A stretch of DNA of 64,000 bases from Methanobrevibacter sp. (GTDB lineage Archaea > Methanobacteriota > Methanobacteria > Methanobacteriales > Methanobacteriaceae). The notes under the pieces are model-generated. The model saw only the letters and a list, made by a program, of their open reading frames with translations, did no database searches and was not told the DNA's origin. A program made the translations under genes and the position numbers. Shown here piece by piece: positions 32,926 to 42,283 of the stretch; the stretch's first letter is position 1, and each line of letters opens with the position of its first letter. The DNA lies in assembly GCF_015062935.1 (NCBI RefSeq), contig NZ_SUTM01000006.1, positions 1 to 64,000 on the forward strand, given 5' to 3'.

Positions 32926-34431
32926 ATGGGATTTTTAGACAGATTCAAAAGCAAAGAACCAAAAAAACAGAAAGCCGTCATGCCGGATGACAGTGAAATA
33001 GATGAAGAACAGTTAGCTTTAAAAGAAATAGCTATAAACAGTAAAGACAGAAATCAGCGTGCCATTGCCGCAGACAACATCACAGACCAGTATGTTGCAC
33101 TTGATATTGCAAAAAATGTTAAGGACAGAGCCATCAGATTAATTGCAGCAAACAAGATAAAAGATGAAAAACTTCTTTGGGATGCTGCTGAAAACTCTAA
33201 ATTTTATGACGTAAGAAGCTTTGCCTATGAAAGGCTAGGCGAAAACAACAAATCCATTTCTGAAATTGTTAAAAACACAAAGAAAAACAAGAACGTTGAT
33301 GAAATATTTGAAAAGATAGTTGATGAGGAAACTCTCGAAGACATAGCAATTAATGCAATAGATAAAAATTACAGAAGACTGTCACTTGAAAAAATAGAAA
33401 GTCCTGAAATATTATACGATCTGGTTTTTAAGGCAGGGGATTCATCAATTAGAAAAAATGCCATAAACAAGGAATCATTTGTAAGTGAAGATATTCTTCA
33501 AAAGGTAGTTATGCAAGACAAGGATGAAGGAGTAAAGATAGCTGCCGTTAAAAAAATCAGAAATGAGGAAAACCTTGCAAAAATCGCAATAAACGAGGAT
33601 AATGCAAAAATAAGGTCACTTATATTTTCAAAAATTGACAATGTAGGATTACTGAAAAATATTGCACTGGACTCTGAAAAATCTGACGTTCGTTTGGATA
33701 TTGTAAACAAATTGGATGATGAAGAATTGCTGACTCAAATTGCTTTAAATGACACTGATAAAATTGTAAGAAGCGAAGCTGCCAAAAAAATCAGTGATGA
33801 GGAAGTTCTGCTAAAGATAATTAAAAATGATGATGACAGGTTTGTAAGACAAATTGCTGTTAAAAACATTACAAACCCTCAGGAATTGCTCAACATAGCA
33901 TTGAATGACGATGACCAGTTTGTAAGAAATCATGCACTGTCAAATCCTGCGCTGAGTGATGAAAAGGATTTCAAATTCATTGCAATTAATACAACTCATG
34001 AGGAAGTTGCCGCCCAGGCAATGGAACACATTACGGATGAAAACAATTTCATTGACATACTGAAAAATGCCAAATTGAGTTCTGTTAGAAAATCCACATT
34101 GGATAACATTAACGATTTGGAAACCTTAATCAGAATAGTTTTAGCTAATGAAGATGAAGAATTTTCACTTAAGGCTCTAAATAAGATTAAAGTAGAAAAA
34201 TGTTTAATTAAGATATATGGGCAGGGAATATCTGAAAATATTTCAGTAAGGGCAGTTTCATTAATTAAGGACCAAAAGGAACTGACAAAAATAGCTCAAA
34301 ATGACGACTCATGGAGAGTTCGTGAAGCGGCATGTAAAAAAATAGTAAGTAAAAAAGTTTTAAAAGACATATCCATTTCAGACGATAATGAATATGTCAG
34401 AGCTGTGGCCAAAAAGAGAATGAAACTATAA
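32926..34431 (+). CDS. HEAT-type alpha-helical repeat protein
   Basis: 501 aa. After a basic N-terminus (MGFLDRFKSKEPKKQK) there are about 18-20 repeats of 22-26 residues with the pattern L-x-x-IA-x-(N/D)-x-D-x-x-VR-x-x-A-x-x-(K)I-x(D/N)-x-(E)xL, for example ALNDTDKIVRSEAAKKISDE and AQNDDSWRVREAACKKI. Such solenoids bind proteins or nucleic acids. It sits 1 base after the exonuclease gene, so it may be a partner or scaffold. No enzyme domain seen. It overlaps the convergent ferredoxin gene by 6 bases. Confidence 0.75.
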   Translation: MGFLDRFKSKEPKKQKAVMPDDSEIDEEQLALKEIAINSKDRNQRAIAADNITDQYVALDIAKNVKDRAIRLIAANKIKDEKLLWDAAENSKFYDVRSFAYERLGENNKSISEIVKNTKKNKNVDEIFEKIVDEETLEDIAINAIDKNYRRLSLEKIESPEILYDLVFKAGDSSIRKNAINKESFVSEDILQKVVMQDKDEGVKIAAVKKIRNEENLAKIAINEDNAKIRSLIFSKIDNVGLLKNIALDSEKSDVRLDIVNKLDDEELLTQIALNDTDKIVRSEAAKKISDEEVLLKIIKNDDDRFVRQIAVKNITNPQELLNIALNDDDQFVRNHALSNPALSDEKDFKFIAINTTHEEVAAQAMEHITDENNFIDILKNAKLSSVRKSTLDNINDLETLIRIVLANEDEEFSLKALNKIKVEKCLIKIYGQGISENISVRAVSLIKDQKELTKIAQNDDSWRVREAACKKIVSKKVLKDISISDDNEYVRAVAKKRMKL

Positions 34432-35184
34432 ATAGAATTCAGGATCTTTTCTTTCACTGTTTGCTTTTTCAAATTCTGGTTTTTTAGCTTCAAATGCATC
34501 TCCTGTAAACATTCTTGCATCTTCAGGGCAAATGTGAATACATGCAGTACATCTGGAACATAAATCCAAATCAGTATCTACAGGATCATCATCCGGAATG
34601 GCATTTTCAGGACAAATTGACACACAGTCATAACAGAATGCACAGGCCATATCGTCACAGCTTACGACAAATGGAAGCTGTTTATAATCGGTATAAGGTC
34701 TGTTTCCAGGAATTTCAGAGGTTAAGCTTTCGCCGGATTCTATTTTTTCGATACATTTTTGGGCAAATTCATTGATTTTTTCTATATCTGATGAATCAGG
34801 CCTTCCCTGAGCCACGCCGCTGAAAATTGAATGATGACTGACTGTAGAGGCAGCTGCAATTACATTGAAGTTATTTTCTTTAAGCAAATCAACTAATTCT
34901 AAAAGTGCATCACTAACATGTGCATTTCCATAGTTTACAACAGCTATTGCAGGTGTATTGTCTCCCTTGATTTTTTCAAGTCTTTTTCTGGCTGTTTTTG
35001 GAATTCTTCCGGCAAAAACAGGCATACCTACAATTGCAATGTCATCACTTGCAAACACTTTTTCAGAGTTGAAATTTAATAAGTCAAAAATCTCCTTTTT
35101 TTCATTAAAATTGTTTGAAATTTCTTCAACTACTTTTTTTGTAGTGGAAGATGGACTAAAATATATTTTTTCTACATTTGACAT
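34426..35184 (-). CDS. EFR1-type flavodoxin-ferredoxin fusion
   Basis: 252 aa. Residues 1-150 are flavodoxin-like (IYFSPSSTTKKVVEEI, VGMPVFAGRIPKTARKRL). The C-terminal 80 residues hold two [4Fe-4S] motifs: CAFCYDCVSICPENAIP and CSRCTACIHICPEDA. EFR1-family proteins are electron-transfer proteins of anaerobes. GGTGAGAGTATG supports the start. Single gene. Confidence 0.88.
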   Translation of the reverse strand: MSNVEKIYFSPSSTTKKVVEEISNNFNEKKEIFDLLNFNSEKVFASDDIAIVGMPVFAGRIPKTARKRLEKIKGDNTPAIAVVNYGNAHVSDALLELVDLLKENNFNVIAAASTVSHHSIFSGVAQGRPDSSDIEKINEFAQKCIEKIESGESLTSEIPGNRPYTDYKQLPFVVSCDDMACAFCYDCVSICPENAIPDDDPVDTDLDLCSRCTACIHICPEDARMFTGDAFEAKKPEFEKANSERKDPEFYL

Positions 35185-35304
35185 ACTCTCACCTTGATTT
35201 AATAATTGTTTTCAAAGCATTTAAATTTTTACCTAATAACATAAATTTTTATTAATGGGGATAATTTAATATTAAATTAAAACAAAAAATTATTTGGTGA
35301 TACG

Positions 35305-36333
35305 ATGGAATTAATGAGAGAGCTATCTTTAGCACCAGGAGTTTCTGGTTCAGAAGAAGAAATAGCTAAAATTATTACACGTGAATTAGAAGATGTAGCT
35401 GATAAAATCGAAACTGACAGCATGGGAAACTTAATTGCTACCAAAAAAGGTGAAAAGAAAGCACCTACAGTAATGCTTGCTTCCCACATGGACGAAATAG
35501 GTCTCATGGTCAGATACATTGATGATAATGGATTTATTAACTTTTCAACAATCGGTGGAATTAATGATCAGATGTTAATGAATCAGACAGTAACAATTCA
35601 TTCTTCTGTTGGGGAAGATGTTGTTGGTGTTATAGGTTCAAAACCACCTCATGTAACAACCCCTGAAGAAAGAAACAAGGTTGTTAAAGCTAAAGACATG
35701 TTCATTGATATTGGAGCAAAAGACAAGGAAGAAGCAGAAAAAATGGTCAGAGTCGGAGACAAAATGACCTTCAATGCTTTATTCGAAGAATATCCTAACA
35801 ACAGAATCATGGGTAAGGCTTTAGACAATCGTGTTGGCTGTTATGTAATGATGGAAGTTCTAAAAAGAGTTGAAACCAGAGCAACTGTTTATGGTGTAGG
35901 TACTGTTCAGGAAGAAGTGGGTCTTAAAGGTGCAAAAACTTCCGCATTCAAATTAAACCCTGACCTTGCAATTGCACTTGATGTGACATTGTCCGGTGAC
36001 CATCCTGGAATCAAACCTGATGAAGCGCCTGTTGTGATGGGTAAAGGTCCGGCTATTATCTTGGCAGATGCTAGCGGTAGAGGAATTCTAACACAGCAAT
36101 CAGTTAAGGACATGCTTATTGAAGCCGGTGATGAAAACGATATTCCATACCAACTGGAAGTAAGTGACGGTGGAACAACCGACGGAACTGCAATTCACTT
36201 AACCCGTGAAGGAATCCCAACTGGTGTTTTATCTGTTCCTACTCGTTATATACATACTCCTGTAAGTGTATGTAGTATGGATGATATTGAATCAACCATT
36301 CAATTAATTACAGCAGCTATAAACAAATTATAG
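35305..36333 (+). CDS. M42 family metallopeptidase (glutamyl aminopeptidase-like)
   Basis: 342 aa, normal for TET-type aminopeptidases. [16 protein letters not shown] has the first metal His and Asp; [25 protein letters not shown] (catalytic Glu pair), [12 protein letters not shown] and [11 protein letters not shown] complete the di-metal site. These enzymes form large tetrahedral complexes that trim peptides after proteasome action. GGTGATACGATG gives the start. Single gene with a T-tract after the stop. Confidence 0.92.
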   Translation: MELMRELSLAPGVSGSEEEIAKIITRELEDVADKIETDSMGNLIATKKGEKKAPTVMLASHMDEIGLMVRYIDDNGFINFSTIGGINDQMLMNQTVTIHSSVGEDVVGVIGSKPPHVTTPEERNKVVKAKDMFIDIGAKDKEEAEKMVRVGDKMTFNALFEEYPNNRIMGKALDNRVGCYVMMEVLKRVETRATVYGVGTVQEEVGLKGAKTSAFKLNPDLAIALDVTLSGDHPGIKPDEAPVVMGKGPAIILADASGRGILTQQSVKDMLIEAGDENDIPYQLEVSDGGTTDGTAIHLTREGIPTGVLSVPTRYIHTPVSVCSMDDIESTIQLITAAINKL

Positions 36334-36376
36334 CTACTTTTTTTAATTTTTTTTTTAAAAATAATTTTTTAACAGG

Positions 36377-36871
36377 CTATTTAAACCTGTCGTCTGATTT
36401 TTGTGATTTGGCTTTCTGGTGTTTTGTTTCAAACCAACCGATTTTTAGCTTGTCAATGGTGTCTTCATACAATTGAGGAACATACGGTTTGATGTCTAAA
36501 AGTGGTGTTCCGTCTAAAATGTCCACATTTTCAATGTATACAATATTATCTTTAACGTCTGTGACTTTTACAACACTCATTCCAATTCTGTTTGGTCTTT
36601 TCGGGGATCTTGTTGCAAAAACACCGTGAGTGTTATTGTCCATGAATGGTTTTACTTCAAGCATATATCCATCAACTTTGTGGAGTAAATAAATTAGGTG
36701 GATATGGGAAAAACCGTCGAGGTCCTTAAGACCGTCAACAAATTTATCTTTAATTTCGATTGTTCCTTTAATTCCTTTTGCTCCTGTTGGCTGAATTGGC
36801 ATTCCTTCAATTTCTTTGAATTCAGTATGGATTGTACCAATTGATTCTAATTCGATATTCATAATAATCAT
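36377..36871 (-). CDS. trmO: TsaA/TrmO-family tRNA methyltransferase
   Basis: 164 aa. ELESIGTIHTEF is the family start; GFSHIHLIYLLH, HGVFATRSPKRPNRIGMSVVKV and NVDILDGTPLLDIKPYVP are the TsaA/UPF0066 motifs. TrmO methylates the t6A37 base of some tRNAs using SAM. The family start corresponds to the second ATG (36862); neither ATG has a clear ribosome site, and a TATA-like TATTATAAAAA about 20-30 bases upstream suggests a leaderless message. Confidence 0.85.
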   Translation of the reverse strand: MIIMNIELESIGTIHTEFKEIEGMPIQPTGAKGIKGTIEIKDKFVDGLKDLDGFSHIHLIYLLHKVDGYMLEVKPFMDNNTHGVFATRSPKRPNRIGMSVVKVTDVKDNIVYIENVDILDGTPLLDIKPYVPQLYEDTIDKLKIGWFETKHQKAKSQKSDDRFK

Positions 36872-37294
36872 TTTCGTTTTTATAATATTAATATTGTTCT
36901 TATTTTTTGCAGGTTTTTTAAAAGTAAATGATTTTTTTTTTGACGGAAGATATTTTCTATAGGAACTCTTATTGAATTTCGATAGAATTTTAAATAGATA
37001 CTTTAAATTTATTAAATATTATATTTTAGAATTATAAATCTATATTATTTTAAAAAATTAGTTTCAATATTTTTATTTATTAAATAAATTAATTATATTG
37101 ATTTTATTTAAAATATTTTTTAAAATTATTGTCGATATGAAGTATTTTCAGTAATCGATTTAAAATTTATTTTTAGATGAAAAATCGAAACATTTATAAG
37201 TAATTCGATACAACATTACATTGTGAAATACATACTGATGTGAAAATCATACTTCAATATGTAATTCGAAATAAATTTTATAGGAGATAATAAA
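36872..37294. other. AT-rich control region upstream of the molbindin genes
   Basis: No gene. It contains a direct repeat GTAATTCGA (37200-37208 and 37261-37269) with a related GTAATCGAT at 37151-37159, plus other TCGA-containing boxes (36976-36985, 37185-37190). These look like half-sites of an operator around the promoter TTTATAAG at 37193. Confidence 0.45.
37193..37200 (+). promoter_or_regulatory. TATA box of the molbindin operon
   Basis: TTTATAAG, immediately followed by the first GTAATTCGA box, predicts a start near 37225 and a leader of about 70 bases that contains the second box. Confidence 0.5.
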
Positions 37295-37501
37295 ATGCAA
37301 CTCAGTGCAAGAAATCAATTACAAGGAAAAATTACAAATGTCGAAAAAGGAACTGTTATGGCTAACATTAAAATTGAAGTAACTGAACCTAATACTATTA
37401 CAGCTATTATTACTAAAGAGTCTGCTGAAAAATTAGGTTTAGCTGAAGGCGATGATGTAACCGCTGTTATTAAATCTACTGAAGTTATTATTGGTAAATA
37501 G
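37295..37501 (+). CDS. Molbindin (Mop, TOBE domain) copy 1
   Basis: 68 aa. A single TOBE domain (LSARNQLQGKITNVEKGTVM...VTAVIKSTEVIIGK) typical of molbindins, which assemble into hexamers and store molybdate or tungstate. AGGAGATAATAAAATG is the start. A second nearly identical gene follows 15 bases after the stop. Methanogens need Mo or W for formylmethanofuran dehydrogenase and formate dehydrogenase, so storage or sensing is plausible. Confidence 0.9.
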   Translation: MQLSARNQLQGKITNVEKGTVMANIKIEVTEPNTITAIITKESAEKLGLAEGDDVTAVIKSTEVIIGK

Positions 37502-37516
37502 ATGGAGGGATCTTGG

Positions 37517-37723
37517 ATGCAACTTAGTGCTAGAAATCAATTACAAGGTAAAATCACTGGTATTGAAAAAGGAACTGTTATGGCTAACATTAAAATTGAA
37601 GTAACTGAACCTAATACTATTACTGCAGTTATTACTAAAGAGTCTGCTGAAAAATTAGGTTTAGCTGAAGGCGATGACGTAACTGCTGTTATTAAATCTA
37701 CTGAAGTAATTATAGGTAAATAA
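37517..37723 (+). CDS. Molbindin (Mop, TOBE domain) copy 2
   Basis: 68 aa. Differs from copy 1 at only three residues (Asn-Val to Gly-Ile near residue 16-17, Ile to Val near 39). A 59-bp block is identical between copies. The ATG at 37517 follows GGAGGGATCTTGG; an upstream ATG at 37502 lies inside the ribosome site. Copies may form mixed oligomers. A hairpin terminator follows. Confidence 0.9.
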   Translation: MQLSARNQLQGKITGIEKGTVMANIKIEVTEPNTITAVITKESAEKLGLAEGDDVTAVIKSTEVIIGK

Positions 37724-37761
37724 TTACTTTCCTTTTTTTTCTTTAAACATATTTTTTGAAT

Positions 37762-37783
37762 AAGGATTATCTCAATCCTTTTT
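37762..37783 (+). terminator. Hairpin terminator of the molbindin operon
   Basis: AAGGATT (37762-37768) and AATCCTT (37774-37780) form a 7-bp stem with a short loop, followed by Ts. Confidence 0.55.
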
Positions 37784-37914
37784 CAGTATTTCATTATTTT
37801 TTAAAATTAGTTATTTTTTTTTTGGAAAAATTCAAAAATAAGTTAGGATTAGGATTTAATTCCTAAATTCCTAGTAAAATTAATGATTCTTAATATTTAA
37901 CTTAAGATTAAAGT

Positions 37915-38352
37915 TTATCCTCCGGCAAGAATTGTTTTTGTGCCTTCTTCGGAAATTTCTTCTTTTTTAAATTCAACATCATATTTCACAGTTTCAATGA
38001 CTTCTTTTAATGCGTCAAGGGTTTCTCCACGGTGAGCTCCAAGTACTGCAACTAAAAACAGCATGTCTCCTGTGTAAAATTCACCTATGTAGTGAACAAC
38101 GGATATTTCATGAACGTTATATTTTATTTTTGCGTTTTCTACAATCTTTTCTATTTCGTTTTTGGTTTTTTCTTTGTCAGGTGTTGTTAATATTAACTTT
38201 TTCAAGTTCATATTTTCTTCTTTTCCACGAACTATTCCTTCAAAGGTAAAGATAGCTCCGGAATAATCGACTTTGTTTGATTTTTTCAACTCAGCGATTA
38301 AATCAGCTGTTGTAACTTTATCTTCTTTTGCTTCTATAACTCTTACAACCAT
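37915..38352 (-). CDS. moaE: Molybdopterin synthase catalytic subunit (MoaE)
   Basis: 145 aa. MoaE features: GAIFTFEGIVRGKE, HEISVVHYIGEFYTGDMLFLVAVLGAHR, and the C-terminal KYDVEFKKEEISEEG. With MoaD it inserts sulfur into precursor Z to form molybdopterin. Near the molbindins, so Mo/W cofactor genes are grouped. GGAGATGAAACTATG supports the start. The partner MoaD is not seen in the window. Confidence 0.88.
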   Translation of the reverse strand: MVVRVIEAKEDKVTTADLIAELKKSNKVDYSGAIFTFEGIVRGKEENMNLKKLILTTPDKEKTKNEIEKIVENAKIKYNVHEISVVHYIGEFYTGDMLFLVAVLGAHRGETLDALKEVIETVKYDVEFKKEEISEEGTKTILAGG

Positions 38353-38402
38353 AGTTTCATCTCCAATATAATTATAGGATATATTAATATAAATAACTAT
38401 TG

Positions 38403-38948
<546 letters not shown>

Positions 38949-39659
38949 TTAAGGATTTAATTCATCTAAACATTTAATTAATTTATCTGCAGTATTCTGT
39001 TTTTCACTTAGGCTGTTTGTAATTGATGTTTCAACCAAAATTGTATTGATTCCCTTGTTGGCTATGGGCTGGGTTACCTTTTCAGGACTTGTTCCTTCGG
39101 TAAAGTTAAAGTCAACAATGCCAATGTCTGCAGAAATCTTATCGATATATCTGTTTATTGCATCTGACCTGTTGGAAAGGCTAAACAGGAAGTTGGAATA
39201 TTCGTATATCGGATCGATTTCATGAACATCAACAACAATAAACGGATTGTCCTTTTCAATATTTGGAACAACATACTTGTGGGCCAGGGATTCTCCGGCA
39301 GACCTTGTATCATCACGGGAAGTCAAATTGTCATTTGCCTTGATGTAATAGATAACATACTTCTTGGTGAGGTTTTTGTCACCGTTTTGTGAAGTAATGT
39401 TGTAAATGGTTTTATTGACTGCCTCATGAATTTCATGTTCTCTTGGATGGACGCCCAATATGATTCCTACGGTATCTTTTGACTGTGAATTTCCGGCTAC
39501 AATCTTGTAAACAGCACCATCAGTATTATTTCCAATTTCAGTAATATTATAAACGCTATTTCGTTGATTTTCAGTTGCTATGAATATGAACGCCAAATTA
39601 ACTAAAACAATTATGACCAAGATTAATAACACTATTTCATATTGTCTTTTTTTATTCAT
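38949..39659 (-). CDS. Membrane-anchored M14/AstE-like putative metallo-hydrolase
   Basis: 236 aa. One N-terminal anchor (IVLLILVIIVLVNLAFIFIA), then a domain with GVHPREHEIHEAV, YYIKANDNLTSRDDTRSAGE, and VVDVHEIDP, the His/Glu spacing of carboxypeptidase M14 and aspartoacylase-type enzymes. It is likely extracellular and may trim cell-wall peptides or amides. The ATG at 39659 is chosen because AAGGTTCAAACTT precedes it; a longer start at 39692 has none. Confidence 0.65.
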   Translation of the reverse strand: MNKKRQYEIVLLILVIIVLVNLAFIFIATENQRNSVYNITEIGNNTDGAVYKIVAGNSQSKDTVGIILGVHPREHEIHEAVNKTIYNITSQNGDKNLTKKYVIYYIKANDNLTSRDDTRSAGESLAHKYVVPNIEKDNPFIVVDVHEIDPIYEYSNFLFSLSNRSDAINRYIDKISADIGIVDFNFTEGTSPEKVTQPIANKGINTILVETSITNSLSEKQNTADKLIKCLDELNP

Positions 39660-39793
39660 AAGTTTGAACCTTATTAATTTTATAATATACAAAACTTTTG
39701 TTTTTATTAATTAAAATACTTTTTTAATCAAAATAAAAGTTTATTAAAGACTTTTGATAAATTATTAAATGAAAAAATTATGGAGTTTTCGTA

Positions 39794-40447
39794 ATGGATG
39801 ATAAATATACAATAATCATTTTAGTGGTAATTGTTGCAATTATTGCAGTTGTAGGATATGCTTTTGCCACTGGAATGTTGAACGGAGACAATAACGGAAA
39901 TATGCAAACCACTCCATTTAAAACTGACTTTATGGAAGGAAGTTTTGTTGGAAATGTAAGCTTAGAAAATGGAACTGAAAAATTCATGCATTCTTATGAG
40001 GATAAACAGCACAAAATCACATACAATATTTCAACTGTAGACAATTCAACTGCATTGATGGACATTTACTATCTTCAAGGAGTTGCAAACCCTGAAAAAA
40101 GATCATTCAACGGAGTCGATTGGAATATTTACTTTAACCAAGCAATTCAGGGAAACAACACTAATAATACAATGAATATTATTATTTGCCAACACCAAGG
40201 TGAAAAACAAGGATATCTGATTTATGCAATATTTGATGGAAAATCCGATGTGGATGCGTCTAATCAGATGTTTTCCCCAGCATATAAAGATTATATTGAG
40301 CCGTTGCTAAAGAGCATATCCCTAAAAGAAAGTAAGAATGTTCCAAAAATCTATGATGAATTCGGTCTTTCAGAAGATGAATTTGCTCAGCAAATGGAGT
40401 TAGTTCATCAGGTTAAAGCAGGAAATACTTCAGCTTTGCAGGGTTAA
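39794..40447 (+). CDS. Membrane-anchored extracellular protein, unknown
   Basis: 217 aa. N-terminal anchor (YTIIILVVIVAIIAVVGYAFATG), then a hydrophilic Asn-rich domain (FVGNVSLENGTEKFMHSYED, VDWNIYFNQAIQGNN). This architecture is common in Methanobrevibacter surface proteins with two or three paralogues. GGAGTTTTCGTAATG gives the start. It ends 3 bases before tsr3; the pairing may be accidental. Confidence 0.65.
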   Translation: MDDKYTIIILVVIVAIIAVVGYAFATGMLNGDNNGNMQTTPFKTDFMEGSFVGNVSLENGTEKFMHSYEDKQHKITYNISTVDNSTALMDIYYLQGVANPEKRSFNGVDWNIYFNQAIQGNNTNNTMNIIICQHQGEKQGYLIYAIFDGKSDVDASNQMFSPAYKDYIEPLLKSISLKESKNVPKIYDEFGLSEDEFAQQMELVHQVKAGNTSALQG

Positions 40448-40450
40448 AAT

Positions 40451-40963
40451 ATGAAAATTACAGTTTTTCATGCAAATGAATGCGATAGAAAAAAATGCAC
40501 TTCTATCAAAATGGAAAAGATGGGCAAATGCAGGTTAGTTTATGATATAAACCGAATACCTTCAGGAGCCATAGTTTTAAATCCATATGCAGAAAAAGCT
40601 GTATCCTATGAAGACTATAGATATGTTCATAGAAGAGGAATTGTGGGACTTGACTGCTCCTGGAATGAGGTGTCAAGTTCTAAAAAATTCTTTTCACTTT
40701 CAAAATATCACAGATCACTTCCTTTTTTAATAGCCACAAACCCTGTAAATTATGGAAAACCTTGCATATTGTCAACCGTCGAGGCTATTTCAGCAACACT
40801 ATACATTACCCGCTTCAAGGATGAAGCACGTGATTTGATGAACGGTTTTAAATGGGGTCACACCTTTTTAGAGCTGAATCATGATCTGCTTGAAGCTTAC
40901 AGTGAAGTTGATACTAGTGCTGAAGTTGTAAAAGTTCAAAATGAATTTTTAGAAGAGCACTGA
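40451..40963 (+). CDS. tsr3: Tsr3 (16S/18S rRNA aminocarboxypropyltransferase, DUF367)
   Basis: 170 aa. Motifs DRKKCTSIKMEKMG at the start, VGLDCSWNEV, HRSLPFLIATNPVNYGKP and WGHTFLELNHDLLEAY are those of Tsr3, which transfers the acp group from SAM to a small-subunit rRNA pseudouridine (N1-methyl in eukaryotes). The SPOUT-like fold makes it distinct from TYW2 enzymes. Starts 3 bases after the previous gene. Confidence 0.92.
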   Translation: MKITVFHANECDRKKCTSIKMEKMGKCRLVYDINRIPSGAIVLNPYAEKAVSYEDYRYVHRRGIVGLDCSWNEVSSSKKFFSLSKYHRSLPFLIATNPVNYGKPCILSTVEAISATLYITRFKDEARDLMNGFKWGHTFLELNHDLLEAYSEVDTSAEVVKVQNEFLEEH

Positions 40964-41177
40964 TTAAATTTTTAAAATTTTAATTTTTAAAATCATTGAA
41001 TTAATTTTTTATTATTTTAATCAGGCCATATTCTGTTAATTTTACCTATTTTTACTAAACATTTAAATACTATTAAATTAAAATAATTAATTAATAGTTA
41101 TGAAGAGCGAAAAATCGATTTTAATTCATAACAATTTTATTATTACTAAATTTTCATGATTATAGGAGGAGTTATTA

Positions 41178-41324
41178 ATGGCAAGATTTGAAGTAGCAGA
41201 AAACAGAATGTTCAATGTAAAAATCTGCTTAAAATGTAATGCTCGTAACCCTGCTGGTGCAACTACTTGCAGAAAATGCGGTTACAAAGGTTTAAGATAC
41301 AAAGCTAAAGAACCTAGAGCATAG
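41178..41324 (+). CDS. rpl40e: 50S ribosomal protein L40e
   Basis: 48 aa. Zinc ribbon with CLKCNARNP at 17-25 and [15 protein letters not shown] at 31-45, the archaeal L40e pattern. GGAGGAGTTATTAATG is a strong start. It is a single small gene between tsr3 and the lipid-synthesis enzyme, each with its own promoter region. Confidence 0.96.
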   Translation: MARFEVAENRMFNVKICLKCNARNPAGATTCRKCGYKGLRYKAKEPRA

Positions 41325-41465
41325 ATTCATTCTTTTTTATAATTTTCAAAAGCGAATTTTTTTTAGAGTTTATTTATAAACTCTTTTAAAAATTTGAATT
41401 TAATTTTAATTTACTCTTTTTTTTAACAATTAATTTAATATATCATTTTTAACAAATTTTATTTT

Positions 41466-42218
41466 ATGAAAGACGTTGAGAAGTATATTCGCGATATATT
41501 AAAAACAAGAAAAATTCATTTTACATTAATTGATCCTGATGAACAGACACCAGAGGAAGCCTTAGAAATCGCTACTCAGGCTATTGAAGGTGGAACTGAT
41601 GGAATTATGATTGGAGGTTCTACTGTCAACGGTGACGATGTTGATAATACCTGTAAAATATTGTCAGAAAACATTGCAGTTCCAATTATTATTTTCCCTG
41701 GAAATACAAGCAGTGTAAGTAAATATGCAGATGCTATTTTCTTCATGAGTTACATTAACTCCACTAATCAATACTGGATTAATGGTGCACAGTCCATTGC
41801 TGCACCTACTGTTAAAGCATCAGGCAGTGAGATTTTATCCATGGCATACATGGTTGCAGAACCTGGCGGAACCGTCGGGTGGGTTGGAGATGCAAAACTC
41901 GTACCTCGCAATAAACCGAAAATCCCTGCAGTATATGCTATGGCACATGAAATGTTCGGATTTAAATTCTTCTATCTTGAAGCAGGTTCCGGTGCAGATA
42001 AGCCTATACCTCCAGAAATGATTGCATACACTAAAAAAGCTACTGAAAACATGATAATTGTTGTTGGTGGTGGAATCCGTGATGCAAAAGCAGCTTACAC
42101 AGCCGCAAAAGCAGGTGGTGACATCATAGTAACCGGTACTGTTGTGGAAGATACCGATGATGTTTTAGCTAAAATTCAAGAATTGACCGGAGCTATTAAA
42201 AAGGCTTCAATGGAGTAG
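41466..42218 (+). CDS. Geranylgeranylglyceryl phosphate synthase
   Basis: 250 aa, TIM barrel of the PcrB/GGGPS family. HFTLIDPDEQ, EGGTDGIMIGGSTV, FPGNTSSVSKYADAIFFMSYIN and VVGGGIRDAKAAYTAAKAGGD are family motifs. It attaches a geranylgeranyl group to glycerol-1-phosphate, the first committed ether-lipid step. No clear ribosome site near ATG 41466; a T-rich stretch precedes it, so a leaderless message is possible. Confidence 0.95.
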   Translation: MKDVEKYIRDILKTRKIHFTLIDPDEQTPEEALEIATQAIEGGTDGIMIGGSTVNGDDVDNTCKILSENIAVPIIIFPGNTSSVSKYADAIFFMSYINSTNQYWINGAQSIAAPTVKASGSEILSMAYMVAEPGGTVGWVGDAKLVPRNKPKIPAVYAMAHEMFGFKFFYLEAGSGADKPIPPEMIAYTKKATENMIIVVGGGIRDAKAAYTAAKAGGDIIVTGTVVEDTDDVLAKIQELTGAIKKASME

Positions 42219-42283
42219 TTATCAACTGCTCTCTCTAAATTTTTTTATAACCCCTTTAACATAATTAGAGTTAGGTAGATATT

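Noticed and set aside
37841-37866. TTAGGA/TCCTAA stem downstream of the molbindins
   Set aside because: Six AT-rich base pairs in an AT-rich gap could arise by chance, and no T-run follows for either strand's gene.
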